Shown here piece after piece: positions 54,681-62,930 of a stretch of DNA of 64,000 bases. Source of the stretch: Acidimicrobiales bacterium (lineage in GTDB: Bacteria; Actinomycetota; Acidimicrobiia; Acidimicrobiales; GCA-2861595); the NCBI GenBank assembly GCA_030448025.1, contig JAUJNQ010000002.1:442354-506353 (forward strand), written 5' to 3'. Under the pieces are notes generated by a model, which had not been told where the DNA came from, did not search any database, and was given only the letters and a program-made list of their open reading frames with translations. Made by a program: the position numbers and the translations under genes. Positions within the stretch are counted from its first letter, which is position 1. Each line of letters begins with the position of its first letter.

Positions 54681-56213
54681 ATGCGCGAACATGGGCCGGT
54701 GAGCCAGCCGGCGCCATCAGGGGGTGACCCAGGCCGTCCCGACGGCCGTCCCAAGGAGGCCTGCGGGGTCTTCGGGATCTACGCCCCCGGACTGCCCGTC
54801 GCCCACCTCACCTTCGACGGCCTCTACGCCCTCCAGCACCGGGGTCAGGAATCGGCGGGGATGGCGGTGAGCGACGGGGACATGATCACCGTCGTCAAGG
54901 ACATGGGCCTGGTCACGAACGTGTTCGAAGACCGGACCCTGGCCCCGCTCAAGGGCCACCTGGCCATCGGCCACACGCGGTACTCCACCACGGGGTCCAG
55001 CACGTGGCGCAACGCCCAACCCGTGTACCGGGGCTCGGGTGAGTCGGGCTTCGCCCTCGGGCACAACGGCAACCTCACCAACACCTGGGAGTTGGCCGAG
55101 GAAGCCGGCATGCTGCCGGGCGTGGTGGCCAGCGACAGCGACCTGGTCGCCGAGTTCATCAGCGCCGCCTTCCTCCCCGCAGGCCAGGAGCGCAGTGACG
55201 GCCGGGACCTCGAGGAAGCGCTCACCCAGGTGCTGCCCGCGCTGGAAGGGGCCTTCTCCTTCGTCCTCATGGACGCCAGCCACCTCATTGGAGTCCGCGA
55301 CCCGAACGGCTTTCGCCCTCTGTGCCTGGGCAAGGCGGAAACAGGCTGGGTGCTGGCATCGGAGACCACGGCGCTCGACGTCATCGGCGCCCACTTCGTG
55401 CGCGAGGTCGAGCCGGGCGAGATGATCGTGATCGACGCCACGGGCTGGCGCTCGGTTCGGCCCTTCCCAGCCGAGCGGGTCAACCCCACGCTGTGCATCT
55501 TCGAGCTCGTGTACTTCGCCCGTCCCGACAGCCGGCTCTACGGCAAGGAGGTCCACGGGGCCCGGCGCCGCATGGGCGAACTGCTGGCCCAGCAGGCGCC
55601 GGTGGTGGCCGACATGGTGATGGGTGTCCCCGACTCCGGCGTGCCTGCTGCCGAGGGCTATGCCCGCCAGAGCGGCATCCCCTACGGCCAGGGTCTGGTG
55701 AAGAACCGCTACATCGGCCGGACGTTCATCGCCCCCAGCCAGGAGATGCGCACTCAGGGGGTGCGGCGCAAGCTCAACCCCCTCCGGGACAACATCACCG
55801 GGAAGCGGCTTGTGGTGGTGGACGACTCCGTGGTCCGGGGGACCACCACCAAGGCCATGGTTCGCATGTTGCGCGAGGCCGGCGCCCGAGAGGTGCACCT
55901 CCGCGTGGCCCTGCCCCCTATCAAGTGGCCCTGCTTCTACGGCATCGACATCGGCACCAGGGCCGAGTTGCTGGCCGCCAACATGTCGATGTCGGAGATC
56001 AATGACCTGCTGGGGGTGGACTCGGTGGCGTACCTGAACCTCGACAACCTGGTCCGTGCCATCGACGCGCCCGGCGCCGGCTTCTGCTCCGCCTGCCTGA
56101 CCGGCGAGTACCCGACGGAGGTGCCCGCCCGGTTCACCAGGGACGTGCTCGACGGCGGGTCCACCCAGCCCAACCCCGACGACGCCAAGCTCTTCACCGA
56201 TACGGGTGTCTGA
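54681..56213 (+). CDS. purF: Amidophosphoribosyltransferase
   Basis: A 510-residue PurF with the Cys nucleophile after a short propeptide in KEACGVFGIYAPG, the glutaminase motifs QHRGQESAGMAV and GHTRYSTTG, and the PRTase motif VVVDDSVVRGTTTKAMV. It starts de novo purine synthesis by making phosphoribosylamine. GGGGGAG at 54671-54677 supports the ATG at 54681. It overlaps purM by 8 bp. Confidence 0.96.
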   Translation: MREHGPVSQPAPSGGDPGRPDGRPKEACGVFGIYAPGLPVAHLTFDGLYALQHRGQESAGMAVSDGDMITVVKDMGLVTNVFEDRTLAPLKGHLAIGHTRYSTTGSSTWRNAQPVYRGSGESGFALGHNGNLTNTWELAEEAGMLPGVVASDSDLVAEFISAAFLPAGQERSDGRDLEEALTQVLPALEGAFSFVLMDASHLIGVRDPNGFRPLCLGKAETGWVLASETTALDVIGAHFVREVEPGEMIVIDATGWRSVRPFPAERVNPTLCIFELVYFARPDSRLYGKEVHGARRRMGELLAQQAPVVADMVMGVPDSGVPAAEGYARQSGIPYGQGLVKNRYIGRTFIAPSQEMRTQGVRRKLNPLRDNITGKRLVVVDDSVVRGTTTKAMVRMLREAGAREVHLRVALPPIKWPCFYGIDIGTRAELLAANMSMSEINDLLGVDSVAYLNLDNLVRAIDAPGAGFCSACLTGEYPTEVPARFTRDVLDGGSTQPNPDDAKLFTDTGV

Positions 56214-57285
56214 GGCCGGGCCGGATCGGCAGAGCCCCGAGCAGGGGAGGCCGGGCGCCACCTACGCCGAAGCCGGCGTCGACCTGGCGGCGGCCGAGCA
56301 GGCGCTGGGCCGCATAAAGGAGAAGGTCCGCTCCACCTTCCGACCGGAGGTGATCGGCGACGTCGGCGGCTTCGGCGGGCTCTTCGCCTTCGACCAGGAC
56401 CGTTACCGCGAGCCGGTGCTCGTGGGCTCGACGGACGGGGTGGGCACCAAGGCGCTGATCGCCCAGTCCGCCGGGCGGTTCGCCACCATCGGCATCGACC
56501 TGGTGGCCATGTGCGTCGACGACCTGGTGTGTCACGGTGCCGAGCCGCTGTTCTTCCTCGACTACGTCGCCGTCGGACGCCTGGATCCGGGCCACATCGA
56601 GGACCTGGTCGAAGGCGTGGCCGAGGGATGCCGCCAGGCCGGCTGCGCCATCATCGGTGGCGAGATGGCCGAGCATCCCGGCGCCATGGAACCGGGTCAG
56701 TTCGACCTCGTGGGCTTCGCCGTCGGCGTGGCCGAGCGTCGCCGTGTCGTCACCGGCGCTCGGCTCGAGCCCGGCGACGTGCTGCTCGGGCTCCCTTCGC
56801 CGGGGCTGCGATCGAACGGGTACTCGCTGGCCCGCCACGTGTTCTTCGAAGTCGCCGGTCGGTCGCTGGACGACCCCGCCTACCCGGGCGCCCACCACTC
56901 CCTGGCCGACGAGCTGCTGGTGCCGTCGAGGATCTACGCCCCGGCGGTCACCGCCCTGCTGCGATCAGCCGACGTGCGGGCCATCGCCCACGTCACCGGT
57001 GGGGGCATCCCATCCAAGCTAGGCCGCGTCCTGCCCGGGAACCTCGATGCGGTGGTGCGCTGCGGCACCTGGGAGCGTCCACCGGTCTTCGACGAGATCC
57101 AGCGCCTCGGTGCGGTGGCCCACGACGAGATGGCTCGGGTGTTCAACCTCGGGCTGGGCATGATCGTCGCCGTGGCTCCTGGCGATGCCTTCCGGGCCCT
57201 CGACGTGCTGCGCCAATGCGGCCACCGCGCCGTGCACGTGGGTGAGGTCGTGCCCGGCGGCGGTCAGGTCCTCCTGGAGCCTTGA
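56206..57285 (+). CDS. purM: Phosphoribosylformylglycinamidine cyclo-ligase
   Basis: A 359-residue AIR synthetase with TYAEAGVDLAAAEQALGRIK, VGSTDGVGTKALIA, GIDLVAMCVDDLVCHGAEPL, GEMAEHPG and HVTGGGIPSKLGRVLP. It closes the imidazole ring. The GTG at 56206 overlaps the purF end. It is followed by an unrelated HAD gene 12 bp later. purN, purH and purK are not in the window. Confidence 0.95.
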   Translation: MSEAGPDRQSPEQGRPGATYAEAGVDLAAAEQALGRIKEKVRSTFRPEVIGDVGGFGGLFAFDQDRYREPVLVGSTDGVGTKALIAQSAGRFATIGIDLVAMCVDDLVCHGAEPLFFLDYVAVGRLDPGHIEDLVEGVAEGCRQAGCAIIGGEMAEHPGAMEPGQFDLVGFAVGVAERRRVVTGARLEPGDVLLGLPSPGLRSNGYSLARHVFFEVAGRSLDDPAYPGAHHSLADELLVPSRIYAPAVTALLRSADVRAIAHVTGGGIPSKLGRVLPGNLDAVVRCGTWERPPVFDEIQRLGAVAHDEMARVFNLGLGMIVAVAPGDAFRALDVLRQCGHRAVHVGEVVPGGGQVLLEP

Positions 57286-57297
57286 GCTCATGAGCTC

Positions 57298-58032
57298 ATG
57301 ACTGCAATAGAAGCGGTCACCTTCGACTACTGGAACACGCTGGTCTACGAGCTGCGCGGGCACCTGCGGGGCCGCCGTCTCGAGGCCTGGTCCGGTCTCC
57401 TCGAGGAGGCCGGGTTCGTCCATGAGCGGGTGCAGCTCGAGGCCGTGTACGACGCCGCCTGGGAGGCGTACGTGGCGTCGTGGCGGGCAAACGAGCAGTA
57501 CCTGTCGGTCGAAGCCGCCGAGCACTGCGTGGAGCAGCTCGGCTTCGAGGTCCCGCCCGACGTGCGCGCCGCGCTGGTGGACGCCTTCGGCCGGGCCGGA
57601 GAGGATGCCGAGCTCCACCTGGCGGAGGGGACCGAGGACTGCCTGCGGACCCTCAAGGAGGCTGGACTCAGGCTCGGGATCATCTGCGACGTGGGCTTCA
57701 CCTCCTCGACCATGCTGCGGGACCACCTGATCCGCCACGGGGTCCTGCCTCTGTTCGACCATTGGTCGTTCTCCGACGAGGTGGGCGCCTACAAGCCGGC
57801 GCCCGCCATCTTCGAGCACGCCTTGGAGGGCCTGGGGGGTCCGGTCCCCGAGCGGGTCGCCCACGTGGGAGACCTGCGCCGCACCGACGTGGCCGGCGCC
57901 TTGGCCTTGGGCATGGTGGCGGTGCGCTACACGGGCATCAACGACGACGACTCGCAGGCCGAGCCCGAGGCGCACCACGTGGTCGCCCACCATTCCGAGC
58001 TGCCGGGCGTCCTGGGGGTCACCCCCCCGTAA
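57298..58032 (+). CDS. HAD-superfamily hydrolase
   Basis: The 244-residue protein has VTFDYWNTLVYELR as motif I, GLRLGIICDVGFTSSTMLRD as motif II, and SDEVGAYKPAPAIFEHAL with VAHVGDLRRTDVAGAL as motifs III/IV. The second acidic residue of the usual DxDxT is Trp (DYWNT), as in haloacid-dehalogenase or other non-phosphatase branches. The substrate is unknown. It starts 12 bp after purM and may ride on its transcript. Confidence 0.88.
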   Translation: MTAIEAVTFDYWNTLVYELRGHLRGRRLEAWSGLLEEAGFVHERVQLEAVYDAAWEAYVASWRANEQYLSVEAAEHCVEQLGFEVPPDVRAALVDAFGRAGEDAELHLAEGTEDCLRTLKEAGLRLGIICDVGFTSSTMLRDHLIRHGVLPLFDHWSFSDEVGAYKPAPAIFEHALEGLGGPVPERVAHVGDLRRTDVAGALALGMVAVRYTGINDDDSQAEPEAHHVVAHHSELPGVLGVTPP

Positions 58033-58036
58033 CGAC

Positions 58037-58372
58037 TCAGCGCGGCGGGGACGCCTCCGTTCGCTCGGGTTCGGCCAGGTGGCGCCCGGCCCAAAAGCCG
58101 CCGAAGGGCACGGCGGAGGCAAGGATCACGACGATGGTGCGCCCGAGCGCCCACCCCTGGCCTTCCCGGATGCGCAGCACCAGGTAGAGGTACACCAGGA
58201 AGGCGACTCCGTGGATGGGCCCGAAGGCCGTGACGAGGCTCTCCGGCCCGTCGAGGACCCTCTTCACGAACACGGCGGCCAGGAGGACCAGGAAGGTGGC
58301 CGCCTCGACGTAGGCCACCGCCCGGAACGCGCCCGTCAAGCCGCGGAACCTCGAATCTCGAGTCGTAGCCAT
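58037..58372 (-). CDS. DUF3817 membrane protein
   Basis: The 111-residue protein has three to four helices and the family-like FRAVAYVEAATFLVLLAAVFVKR, FGPIHGVAFLVYLYLVLRI and VPFGGFWAGRHL. DUF3817 is a small integral membrane family common in actinobacteria, with no known function. Its ATG at 58372 is divergent from znuA by ~100 bp, and it converges on the HAD gene. Confidence 0.88.
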   Translation of the reverse strand: MATTRDSRFRGLTGAFRAVAYVEAATFLVLLAAVFVKRVLDGPESLVTAFGPIHGVAFLVYLYLVLRIREGQGWALGRTIVVILASAVPFGGFWAGRHLAEPERTEASPPR

Positions 58373-58473
58373 TGGCCGACGAGTATGGCTCCGGCGCCAT
58401 GGGTCCTGCTAAACTAAGAACCGTTCCCATTCCAAGAGCCGACCAAGTCCAAGACCCAACCAAGGAGACTCGA

Positions 58474-59367
58474 GTGCGCAGACTTGCCCTGGTGCTGGCC
58501 TCAGCGCTGTCCCTGATGGCCGGTGCCTGCGGGGGCGCGGCGGGAGGCGGAAGGGACGGGAAGCTTCAGGTGGTGGCCAGCTTCTACCCCGTCGCCGAGG
58601 CCGCTGGACGCGTCGCCGAAGAGCGCGCCGAGATAATCAACCTCACCCCGGCCGGGACCGAGCCGCACGATCTCGAGCTCACTCCTCGCCAAGTGGATCA
58701 GCTCGAGGACGCCGACCTGGTTCTCTACCTGGGAGGGGGCTTCCAGCCGGCGATCGAGAAGGTCGCCTCTCGGCGGGACGGGGCAACGATCGATCTGGTG
58801 GAGGCCCTCCCGCTCGAGAAGGGAGCGGAGGAGGAGGCGGGTCTGGATCCCCACTTCTGGCTGGACCCGATCCTCATGGAGAAGGCCGTCGAGCGCATCC
58901 AGAAGGCCCTCGGCGAGGCCCGCCCCGAGGACCTCGCGGAGTTCGAGCGCAATGCCGCCACCTTCCGGGCCGAGCTGCGGGAGCTCGACGCCAGGTTCGA
59001 GAAGTCGCTGTCGTCCTGCCGGCGCAAGGAGCTCGTCACCTCACACGCCGCCTTCCACTACCTCGCCGGGCGTTATGGGCTGTCGCAGCAGCCGATCGCC
59101 GGCCTCTCGCCGGAATCGGAGCCCGACCCCCGGCGGCTGGCTGATCTCACGAACCTCGTGCGCCAGCGCAACGCCACGACCATCTTCTACGAGACCCTGG
59201 TGTCCCCCGAGGTGGCCGAGACCCTGGCGCGCCAGACCGGGGCCAAGACCGCCGTGCTGAACCCGATCGAGGGCCTCACCCGAGAGCAGTTGGACAAGGG
59301 GGCGAGCTACGTCAGCGTGATGGGCGAGAACCTCGCCGCCCTGAAGGACGCCCTGGGCTGCGACTGA
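58474..59367 (+). CDS. znuA: Zinc ABC transporter substrate-binding lipoprotein (ZnuA-like)
   Basis: The 297-residue protein has a signal peptide with lipobox LMAGAC and metal-site histidines in TPAGTEPHDLELTPRQV, GLDPHFWLDP and TSHAAFHYLAGRYGL. There is no His-rich loop. It captures Zn2+ (or Mn2+) for an ABC importer. No permease or ATPase gene follows in the window. GTG 58474 has AAGGAG six bases upstream, which beats the upstream ATG at 58372. It converges on the Zur-type gene. Confidence 0.9.
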   Translation: MRRLALVLASALSLMAGACGGAAGGGRDGKLQVVASFYPVAEAAGRVAEERAEIINLTPAGTEPHDLELTPRQVDQLEDADLVLYLGGGFQPAIEKVASRRDGATIDLVEALPLEKGAEEEAGLDPHFWLDPILMEKAVERIQKALGEARPEDLAEFERNAATFRAELRELDARFEKSLSSCRRKELVTSHAAFHYLAGRYGLSQQPIAGLSPESEPDPRRLADLTNLVRQRNATTIFYETLVSPEVAETLARQTGAKTAVLNPIEGLTREQLDKGASYVSVMGENLAALKDALGCD

Positions 59368-59387
59368 GAACCGGCTCGTGTAGCCGG

Positions 59388-59852
59388 TCACCGGCAGCCG
59401 GCGCAGCGGCCTACGAGGTCGATGCGGTGCTCCATAACGGCGAAGCCGGTTTCGTCGGCCGCCAGCTGGGCCGCCGCCGCCAGTGCCCGCTCCAACCGAG
59501 GGAGGGCCTGCACGTCGGCCACCGTTCCGCAGCTCACGCAGTGGAGATGGTGATGGTGGCCCCTCAGCTCCTCGGCCAGCTCGAACCGGCCCATGTCGTC
59601 GGTCCCCGTCACCCGCCGGACCACACCGGCGTCGATCAGGACGGTGAGGCTCCGGTACGCCGAGCTCTGGGGTACTGCGGCACCAGACGCGGCAAGGATC
59701 TCGGGTACGGTCAGAGGCCGGTCGGCACCGGCGAGGACCTCGACGAGGGCCCGCCGCCCGCGCGTGTAGCGCTGATCGATCCGATCCAGCCCGGCCGCCG
59801 CCTCGTCGTGGGGCGTGGGCGCCGGATCCTCGGTCCTCAGTGCTCGTCCCAA
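59388..59852 (-). CDS. Fur-family zinc/iron regulator (Zur-like)
   Basis: The ~154-residue protein has the Fur winged helix (RYTRGRRALVEVLAGADRPLTVPEIL, SSAYRSLTVLIDAGVVRRV), the metal-binding GHHHHLHCVSCGTVAD and a C-terminal CAGC pair. The HHHHLHC motif with two CxxC pairs favours a structural zinc Fur/Zur. The start is uncertain. TTG 59852 is preferred, CTG 59840 is possible, and TTG 59948 would add ~30 unsupported residues. Divergence from tRNA and proximity to znuA suggest zinc control. Confidence 0.85.
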   Translation of the reverse strand: MGRALRTEDPAPTPHDEAAAGLDRIDQRYTRGRRALVEVLAGADRPLTVPEILAASGAAVPQSSAYRSLTVLIDAGVVRRVTGTDDMGRFELAEELRGHHHHLHCVSCGTVADVQALPRLERALAAAAQLAADETGFAVMEHRIDLVGRCAGCR

Positions 59853-59896
59853 TGACCGTCGTGGCCGGCGGGAGCCCTGTGGTGGGTCAGGGTCAT
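59837..59896 (-). CDS. Possible 19-residue His-rich leader peptide before zur
   Basis: A minus-strand ATG at 59896 opens MTLTHHRAPAGHDGHWDEH and a stop at 59839, overlapping the Zur frame. The peptide has five His, two Asp and one Glu, ideal for zinc binding. GGAGGGGAGAGG precedes the ATG. The TGA of the ArsR remnant overlaps its ATG (ATGA). It could be a metal-sensing leader or an accidental frame. The length is too short to judge. Confidence 0.35.
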   Translation of the reverse strand: MTLTHHRAPAGHDGHWDEH

Positions 59897-60066
59897 GCTC
59901 GGTTCCTCTCCCCTCCGTGGAGTACGGCGTCTTGCACGATGTGCGCAACGTGTTCGTCGGTGAGGCGGTAGGTGATCTCCCGGCCCCGGCGGCGGCCTTC
60001 GACCAACCGGGCGGCGCGGAGTGTCCGTGTGGCCGGTGTCATCGACAAACATGAGGATATCGCCAT
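59893..60066 (-). pseudogene. Truncated SmtB/ArsR-type regulator keeping its zinc site
   Basis: The 57-codon minus-strand frame (ATG 60066) shows SMTPATRTLRAARLVEGRR, an ArsR recognition region with the central SxHL residues missing. The dimer helix DEHVAHIVQDAVLHGGE follows. The DxH-x10-HxxE pattern there exactly matches the alpha-5 zinc site of SmtB-class repressors. The first two-thirds of the ArsR domain are absent. In mycobacteria smtB and zur are neighbours, as here. It reads as a decayed smtB, ending in ATGA against the His-rich leader. Confidence 0.6.
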
Positions 60067-60207
60067 GCATTGATCGAACGAGGCGTGCTCTGGTGATTCT
60101 CGCCAAGCGTCCCCGCCGAGCGAGTCCGTTCCCGGACCGACGCCAGTCAGAGCCGCGCCAGTCAGCTGATGGCGGCCGCGGGATGTCGCTGACCTGGGCT
60201 TCTACGG

Positions 60208-60280
60208 TGGTCGGGACCGGTATCGATCCGGTGACCTCACGCTTTTCAGGCGCGCGCTCTACCAACTGAGCTACCCGACC
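60208..60280 (-). tRNA. tRNA-Phe (anticodon GAA)
   Basis: A 73-nt cloverleaf on the minus strand with acceptor pairs GGTCGGG/CCCGACC, D arm GCTCAGTTGGTAGAGC, anticodon loop CTGAAAA and T loop TTCGAT-like GATCGATAC. GAA reads UUC/UUU. A full 3' CCA is not encoded. It is last of three tRNAs transcribed together toward the zur region. Confidence 0.95.
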
Positions 60281-60290
60281 GGGTGCTACG

Positions 60291-60365
60291 CGGTCCTGAC
60301 GGGATTTGAACCCGCGACCTCCGGCTTGACAGGCCGGCGTGCACTCCAAGCTGCACCACAGGACC
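60291..60365 (-). tRNA. tRNA-Asp (anticodon GTC)
   Basis: A 75-nt cloverleaf on the minus strand with acceptor pairs GGTCCTG/CAGGACC, anticodon loop CTGTCAA (GUC) and T arm GCGGGTTCAAATCCCGT. It is the middle of the three-tRNA cluster. No 3' CCA is encoded. Confidence 0.95.
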
Positions 60366-60377
60366 CTGGTATCTACG

Positions 60378-60450
60378 CACCCCCAACGGGATTCGAACCC
60401 GTGCTACCACCTTGAAAGGGTGGCGTCCTAGGCCGCTAGACGATGGGGGC
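60378..60450 (-). tRNA. tRNA-Glu (anticodon TTC)
   Basis: A 73-nt cloverleaf on the minus strand with acceptor pairs GCCCCCA/TGGGGGT (a G-U first pair), anticodon loop CTTTCAA (UUC) and T arm ACGGGTTCGAATCCCGT. It is first of the Glu-Asp-Phe cluster, the typical actinobacterial order. No CCA is encoded. Confidence 0.95.
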
Positions 60451-60599
60451 CAGCCCCCGGGGCCCGGTCACGATACCAGGCGTCGTTCAGGTGTCCTCCT
60501 GAGCGGCTGGGCCCGCAACCACGTGGACGAGCGGCGGCAGCACAGCAAGGGCGCACCCGTCCATCAGGGCCGCCCCGACCGGCCTAGGGTGCCGGGCCC

Positions 60600-61229
60600 A
60601 TGAGTCTTGCCCGCCTCTCGGGGGCCGTTCTGGTCGGCTACCTCGCGGGAACCACGCCTTCGGCGGACCTGGTGAGCCGCCTGGCCGGCGATGCCGGCGC
60701 GGACCTGCGCTCGAAGGGCACGAGGAACCCGGGAGCGGCCAATGCCCTTGGGCTCCTGGGCAAGGGCTGGGGCTGCTCGATCATGGCCGCCGACATCGCC
60801 AAGGGCTTCGCCGCGTGCCTGACCGGACGACGGTTGGCGGGTGACGCGGGCGCTCACGCCGCAGGCACGGCAGCGGTGATCGGACACTGCTTCCCGGTGT
60901 GGAAAGGTTTCAAAGGGGGCAAGGGGGTTGCCGTGAGCGTGGGCCAGTGCCTGGCCACCTTTCCCGCCTACGTGCCCGTGGATCTGGCCGTGGCCGGAGC
61001 CACGGTGGCCGGCAGGTGGCGCTCCCGCACGTTCACCACCACCGTGGTGGCGTCGAGCGTATGGGTCGGGGCCGGCGCGCTCTGGTGGCTGCGGGGGTGG
61101 CCCAACGGCTGGGGGCCGAGACCGAGCCCGGCCCTGCCCGTGGCCAACGCCGTGAGCACGGCGGTCATCCTCTCGAGGTTCCTCGCCGCCCCGAGGGTCA
61201 TCTCGGCGAGGAACGGCGCCCGCCCGTGA
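60600..61229 (+). CDS. plsY: Glycerol-3-phosphate acyltransferase PlsY
   Basis: A 209-residue, multi-helix membrane enzyme with the PlsY motifs SKGTRNPGAANALGLLGKGWG and GHCFPVWKGFKGGKGVAVS. It transfers acyl groups from acyl-phosphate to glycerol 3-phosphate, the first phospholipid step. ATG 60600 fits. The stop overlaps the next DegV gene (GTGA). Coupling of an acyltransferase with a fatty-acid-binding DegV is metabolically sensible. Confidence 0.93.
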   Translation: MSLARLSGAVLVGYLAGTTPSADLVSRLAGDAGADLRSKGTRNPGAANALGLLGKGWGCSIMAADIAKGFAACLTGRRLAGDAGAHAAGTAAVIGHCFPVWKGFKGGKGVAVSVGQCLATFPAYVPVDLAVAGATVAGRWRSRTFTTTVVASSVWVGAGALWWLRGWPNGWGPRPSPALPVANAVSTAVILSRFLAAPRVISARNGARP

Positions 61230-62104
61230 TCGGCTTCTGCGTCGACTCGAACGCCCAGATGCCCGCACAGCTGGTGGAGCGGTACGGGGTGGAGGTGGTG
61301 CCTCTCACCGTCACCGTCGACGGCGAGGCCTTCCTCGAGGGGGTGGACCTCGACGCCGACGCCTTCTGGGCCCGCTTCACCGGAGGTGCCGGCCCGGCCG
61401 TCGCCACCACAGCTCCGAGCCCGGGACTCTTCGTCGCCGCCTACGAAGCCCTTGCCGCCCGGGGCGCAACCGAGATCCTCTCGGTGCACATTGGCTCGTC
61501 CATCTCGGCCACCTTCGACGCCGCCCGTGTCGGCGCCCGGTCCTCGCCCGTACCGGTTCGTCTGGTCGACACGGGCACCGCCTCCTTCGCCGTCACCTGC
61601 TCCTTGTGGGAGGCGGCAGAGGCCGTGGCCGGGGGAGCGGACCTGGACCGGGCCGCTCAGGTCGCCGAGCGCGTGGCCGCCAGCACGGACAACGTCTTCG
61701 TGGTCCGGGCCCTGGACCTGGCGGCCAGGGGTGGGCGGGTGAGCGTCGAGGCCGCCAAGGCATCCCGAGAGCCGGGGCCCGCTGATGCTCCGGGGTCGGG
61801 TGAGGACGCCGTCCCCGTCCTGCGGCTGGTGGGGGCGTCGGTCCAGACCGTGGCCCGGGCTCACGGCATCGACGAGGTGGCCGACGTCATGGCCTCGGCA
61901 GTGCTTGCCGGCGGGTCGAGCCTGCGGGTCGGCATCAGCATCGCCGACGCCGGGGCCGCGTCTGTCTGGCAGGCGCTGGAGAACCGGCTCCGGGGCGCCG
62001 ACGAGGTCACCGACCTGGTGCGCTACCGGGTCGGGCCCAGCGTGGGGGTCCACACGGGCCCAGGAACCGCCGGCGCCATGTGGTACCCGGCCGGCGAGCG
62101 CTAG
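61226..62104 (+). CDS. DegV/FakB family protein (second copy)
   Basis: The 292-residue protein has VIGFCVDSNAQMPAQLVERYGVEVVPLTV, HIGSSISATFDAARV and the AARGGRVS variant of the usual KGGRI loop, and a long Ala/Pro insertion near 180 (EPGPADAPGSGED). It probably binds a fatty acid for phospholipid synthesis with plsY, with which it overlaps by GTGA. It is only distantly like the copy at 11867. It meets the minus-strand DUF2017 gene tail to tail with 4 bp overlap. Confidence 0.88.
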   Translation: MIGFCVDSNAQMPAQLVERYGVEVVPLTVTVDGEAFLEGVDLDADAFWARFTGGAGPAVATTAPSPGLFVAAYEALAARGATEILSVHIGSSISATFDAARVGARSSPVPVRLVDTGTASFAVTCSLWEAAEAVAGGADLDRAAQVAERVAASTDNVFVVRALDLAARGGRVSVEAAKASREPGPADAPGSGEDAVPVLRLVGASVQTVARAHGIDEVADVMASAVLAGGSSLRVGISIADAGAASVWQALENRLRGADEVTDLVRYRVGPSVGVHTGPGTAGAMWYPAGER

Positions 62105-62613
62105 CCGTCGGGGACGGGCCGCCAGGACGAGGCCAGCGCCTCCACCATTTGCTCCTGGAGCCACGACAGGTAGTGGTACAGGGCCAGGGCAGCCACTTCA
62201 GGGTTGTCGAGGTCGGTGTTGCCCTCGTCCTCGTCCTCGTGGTCGATGGGCTCCTCGCCGACGTCGAGACGGGTGCCGAGCACCAGGCGAAGGTCGTTGA
62301 GGGCAGCCAGCCACCCGTGGGCCTGTTCCTCGGTCAGACGGTCGGTGCCGGCCGTCTCCTCCAGCACCGCCAGCGCCGACAGGTGGCGCTCCCGCAGGTC
62401 GTCACCCATCAGGCGCCGGTACTCGGACTCGTTTTCGGGGTGCTCGATGTAGGCGGGGGGAAACAAGCGCAGCAGGGCCGGGTCGTCGGGAGCGTCTCGG
62501 AGGAGGGCTCGTAGCTGCGCCGGGAGGCCTCCGAGAAGCTCCCGCTCCTCGGCAGGGAGCCTGAGCCGGATCTCTCCATTCCGGGTCCGTACGATCCGCG
62601 GCCTCGGGAGCAT
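62101..62613 (-). CDS. DUF2017 family protein
   Basis: The 170-residue protein starts LPRPRIVRTRNGEIRLRLPAEERELLGGL and ends LYHYLSWLQEQMVEALASSW, with an acidic middle (EDEDEGNTDLDNPE). DUF2017 is found beside clpS in actinobacteria (M. tuberculosis Rv1331-Rv1332), as here, and may act with ClpS in proteolysis. No function is established. ATG 62613, 14 bp after the clpS stop. Confidence 0.9.
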   Translation of the reverse strand: MLPRPRIVRTRNGEIRLRLPAEERELLGGLPAQLRALLRDAPDDPALLRLFPPAYIEHPENESEYRRLMGDDLRERHLSALAVLEETAGTDRLTEEQAHGWLAALNDLRLVLGTRLDVGEEPIDHEDEDEGNTDLDNPEVAALALYHYLSWLQEQMVEALASSWRPVPDG

Positions 62614-62627
62614 GGTCTGAGAGCTCC

Positions 62628-62930
62628 TCAGGTGTCGTGCTGCATGGTGGCCCACAGCCCGTGCTCGTGGAGGCGGAAGACGTCCATCTCGGCGCGCTCG
62701 CGCGTGCCGCTGGAGACCACGGCCCTCCCCTTGTGGTGCACGTCCAGCATGAGCTTGTTGGCCTTCTCCTTCGAGTAGCCGAAGAGCTTCTGAAAGACGA
62801 AGGCGACGTAGGACATGAGGTTGATGGGGTCGTTCCAGACGATGACCACCCAGGGCCGGTCCGGTTCGGCGACCTCGTCGGTCCCGGGCTCGTCGACCTC
62901 GACTTCTGCTTCGGCCGGAGCGAGGGTCAC
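62628..62930 (-). CDS. clpS: ATP-dependent Clp protease adaptor ClpS
   Basis: The 100-residue adaptor has an acidic N-tail, then [27 protein letters not shown] and the [17 protein letters not shown] core. It delivers N-degron proteins to ClpC/ClpA. The GTG at 62930 overlaps the ctaA stop (GTGA). It is co-directional with ctaA and DUF2017. Confidence 0.95.
   Translation of the reverse strand: MTLAPAEAEVEVDEPGTDEVAEPDRPWVVIVWNDPINLMSYVAFVFQKLFGYSKEKANKLMLDVHHKGRAVVSSGTRERAEMDVFRLHEHGLWATMQHDT

Noticed and set aside
58400..58470. A possible Zur box upstream of znuA (AAGAACCGTTCCCATT).
   Set aside because: It is a weak match to actinobacterial Zur palindromes, with too many mismatches and no symmetry. 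It is recorded only as something to scan.
60067..60207. A remnant integrated element between tRNA-Phe and the ArsR fragment.
   Set aside because: No integrase, direct repeat of the tRNA 3' end, or composition shift is visible in the 140 bp.
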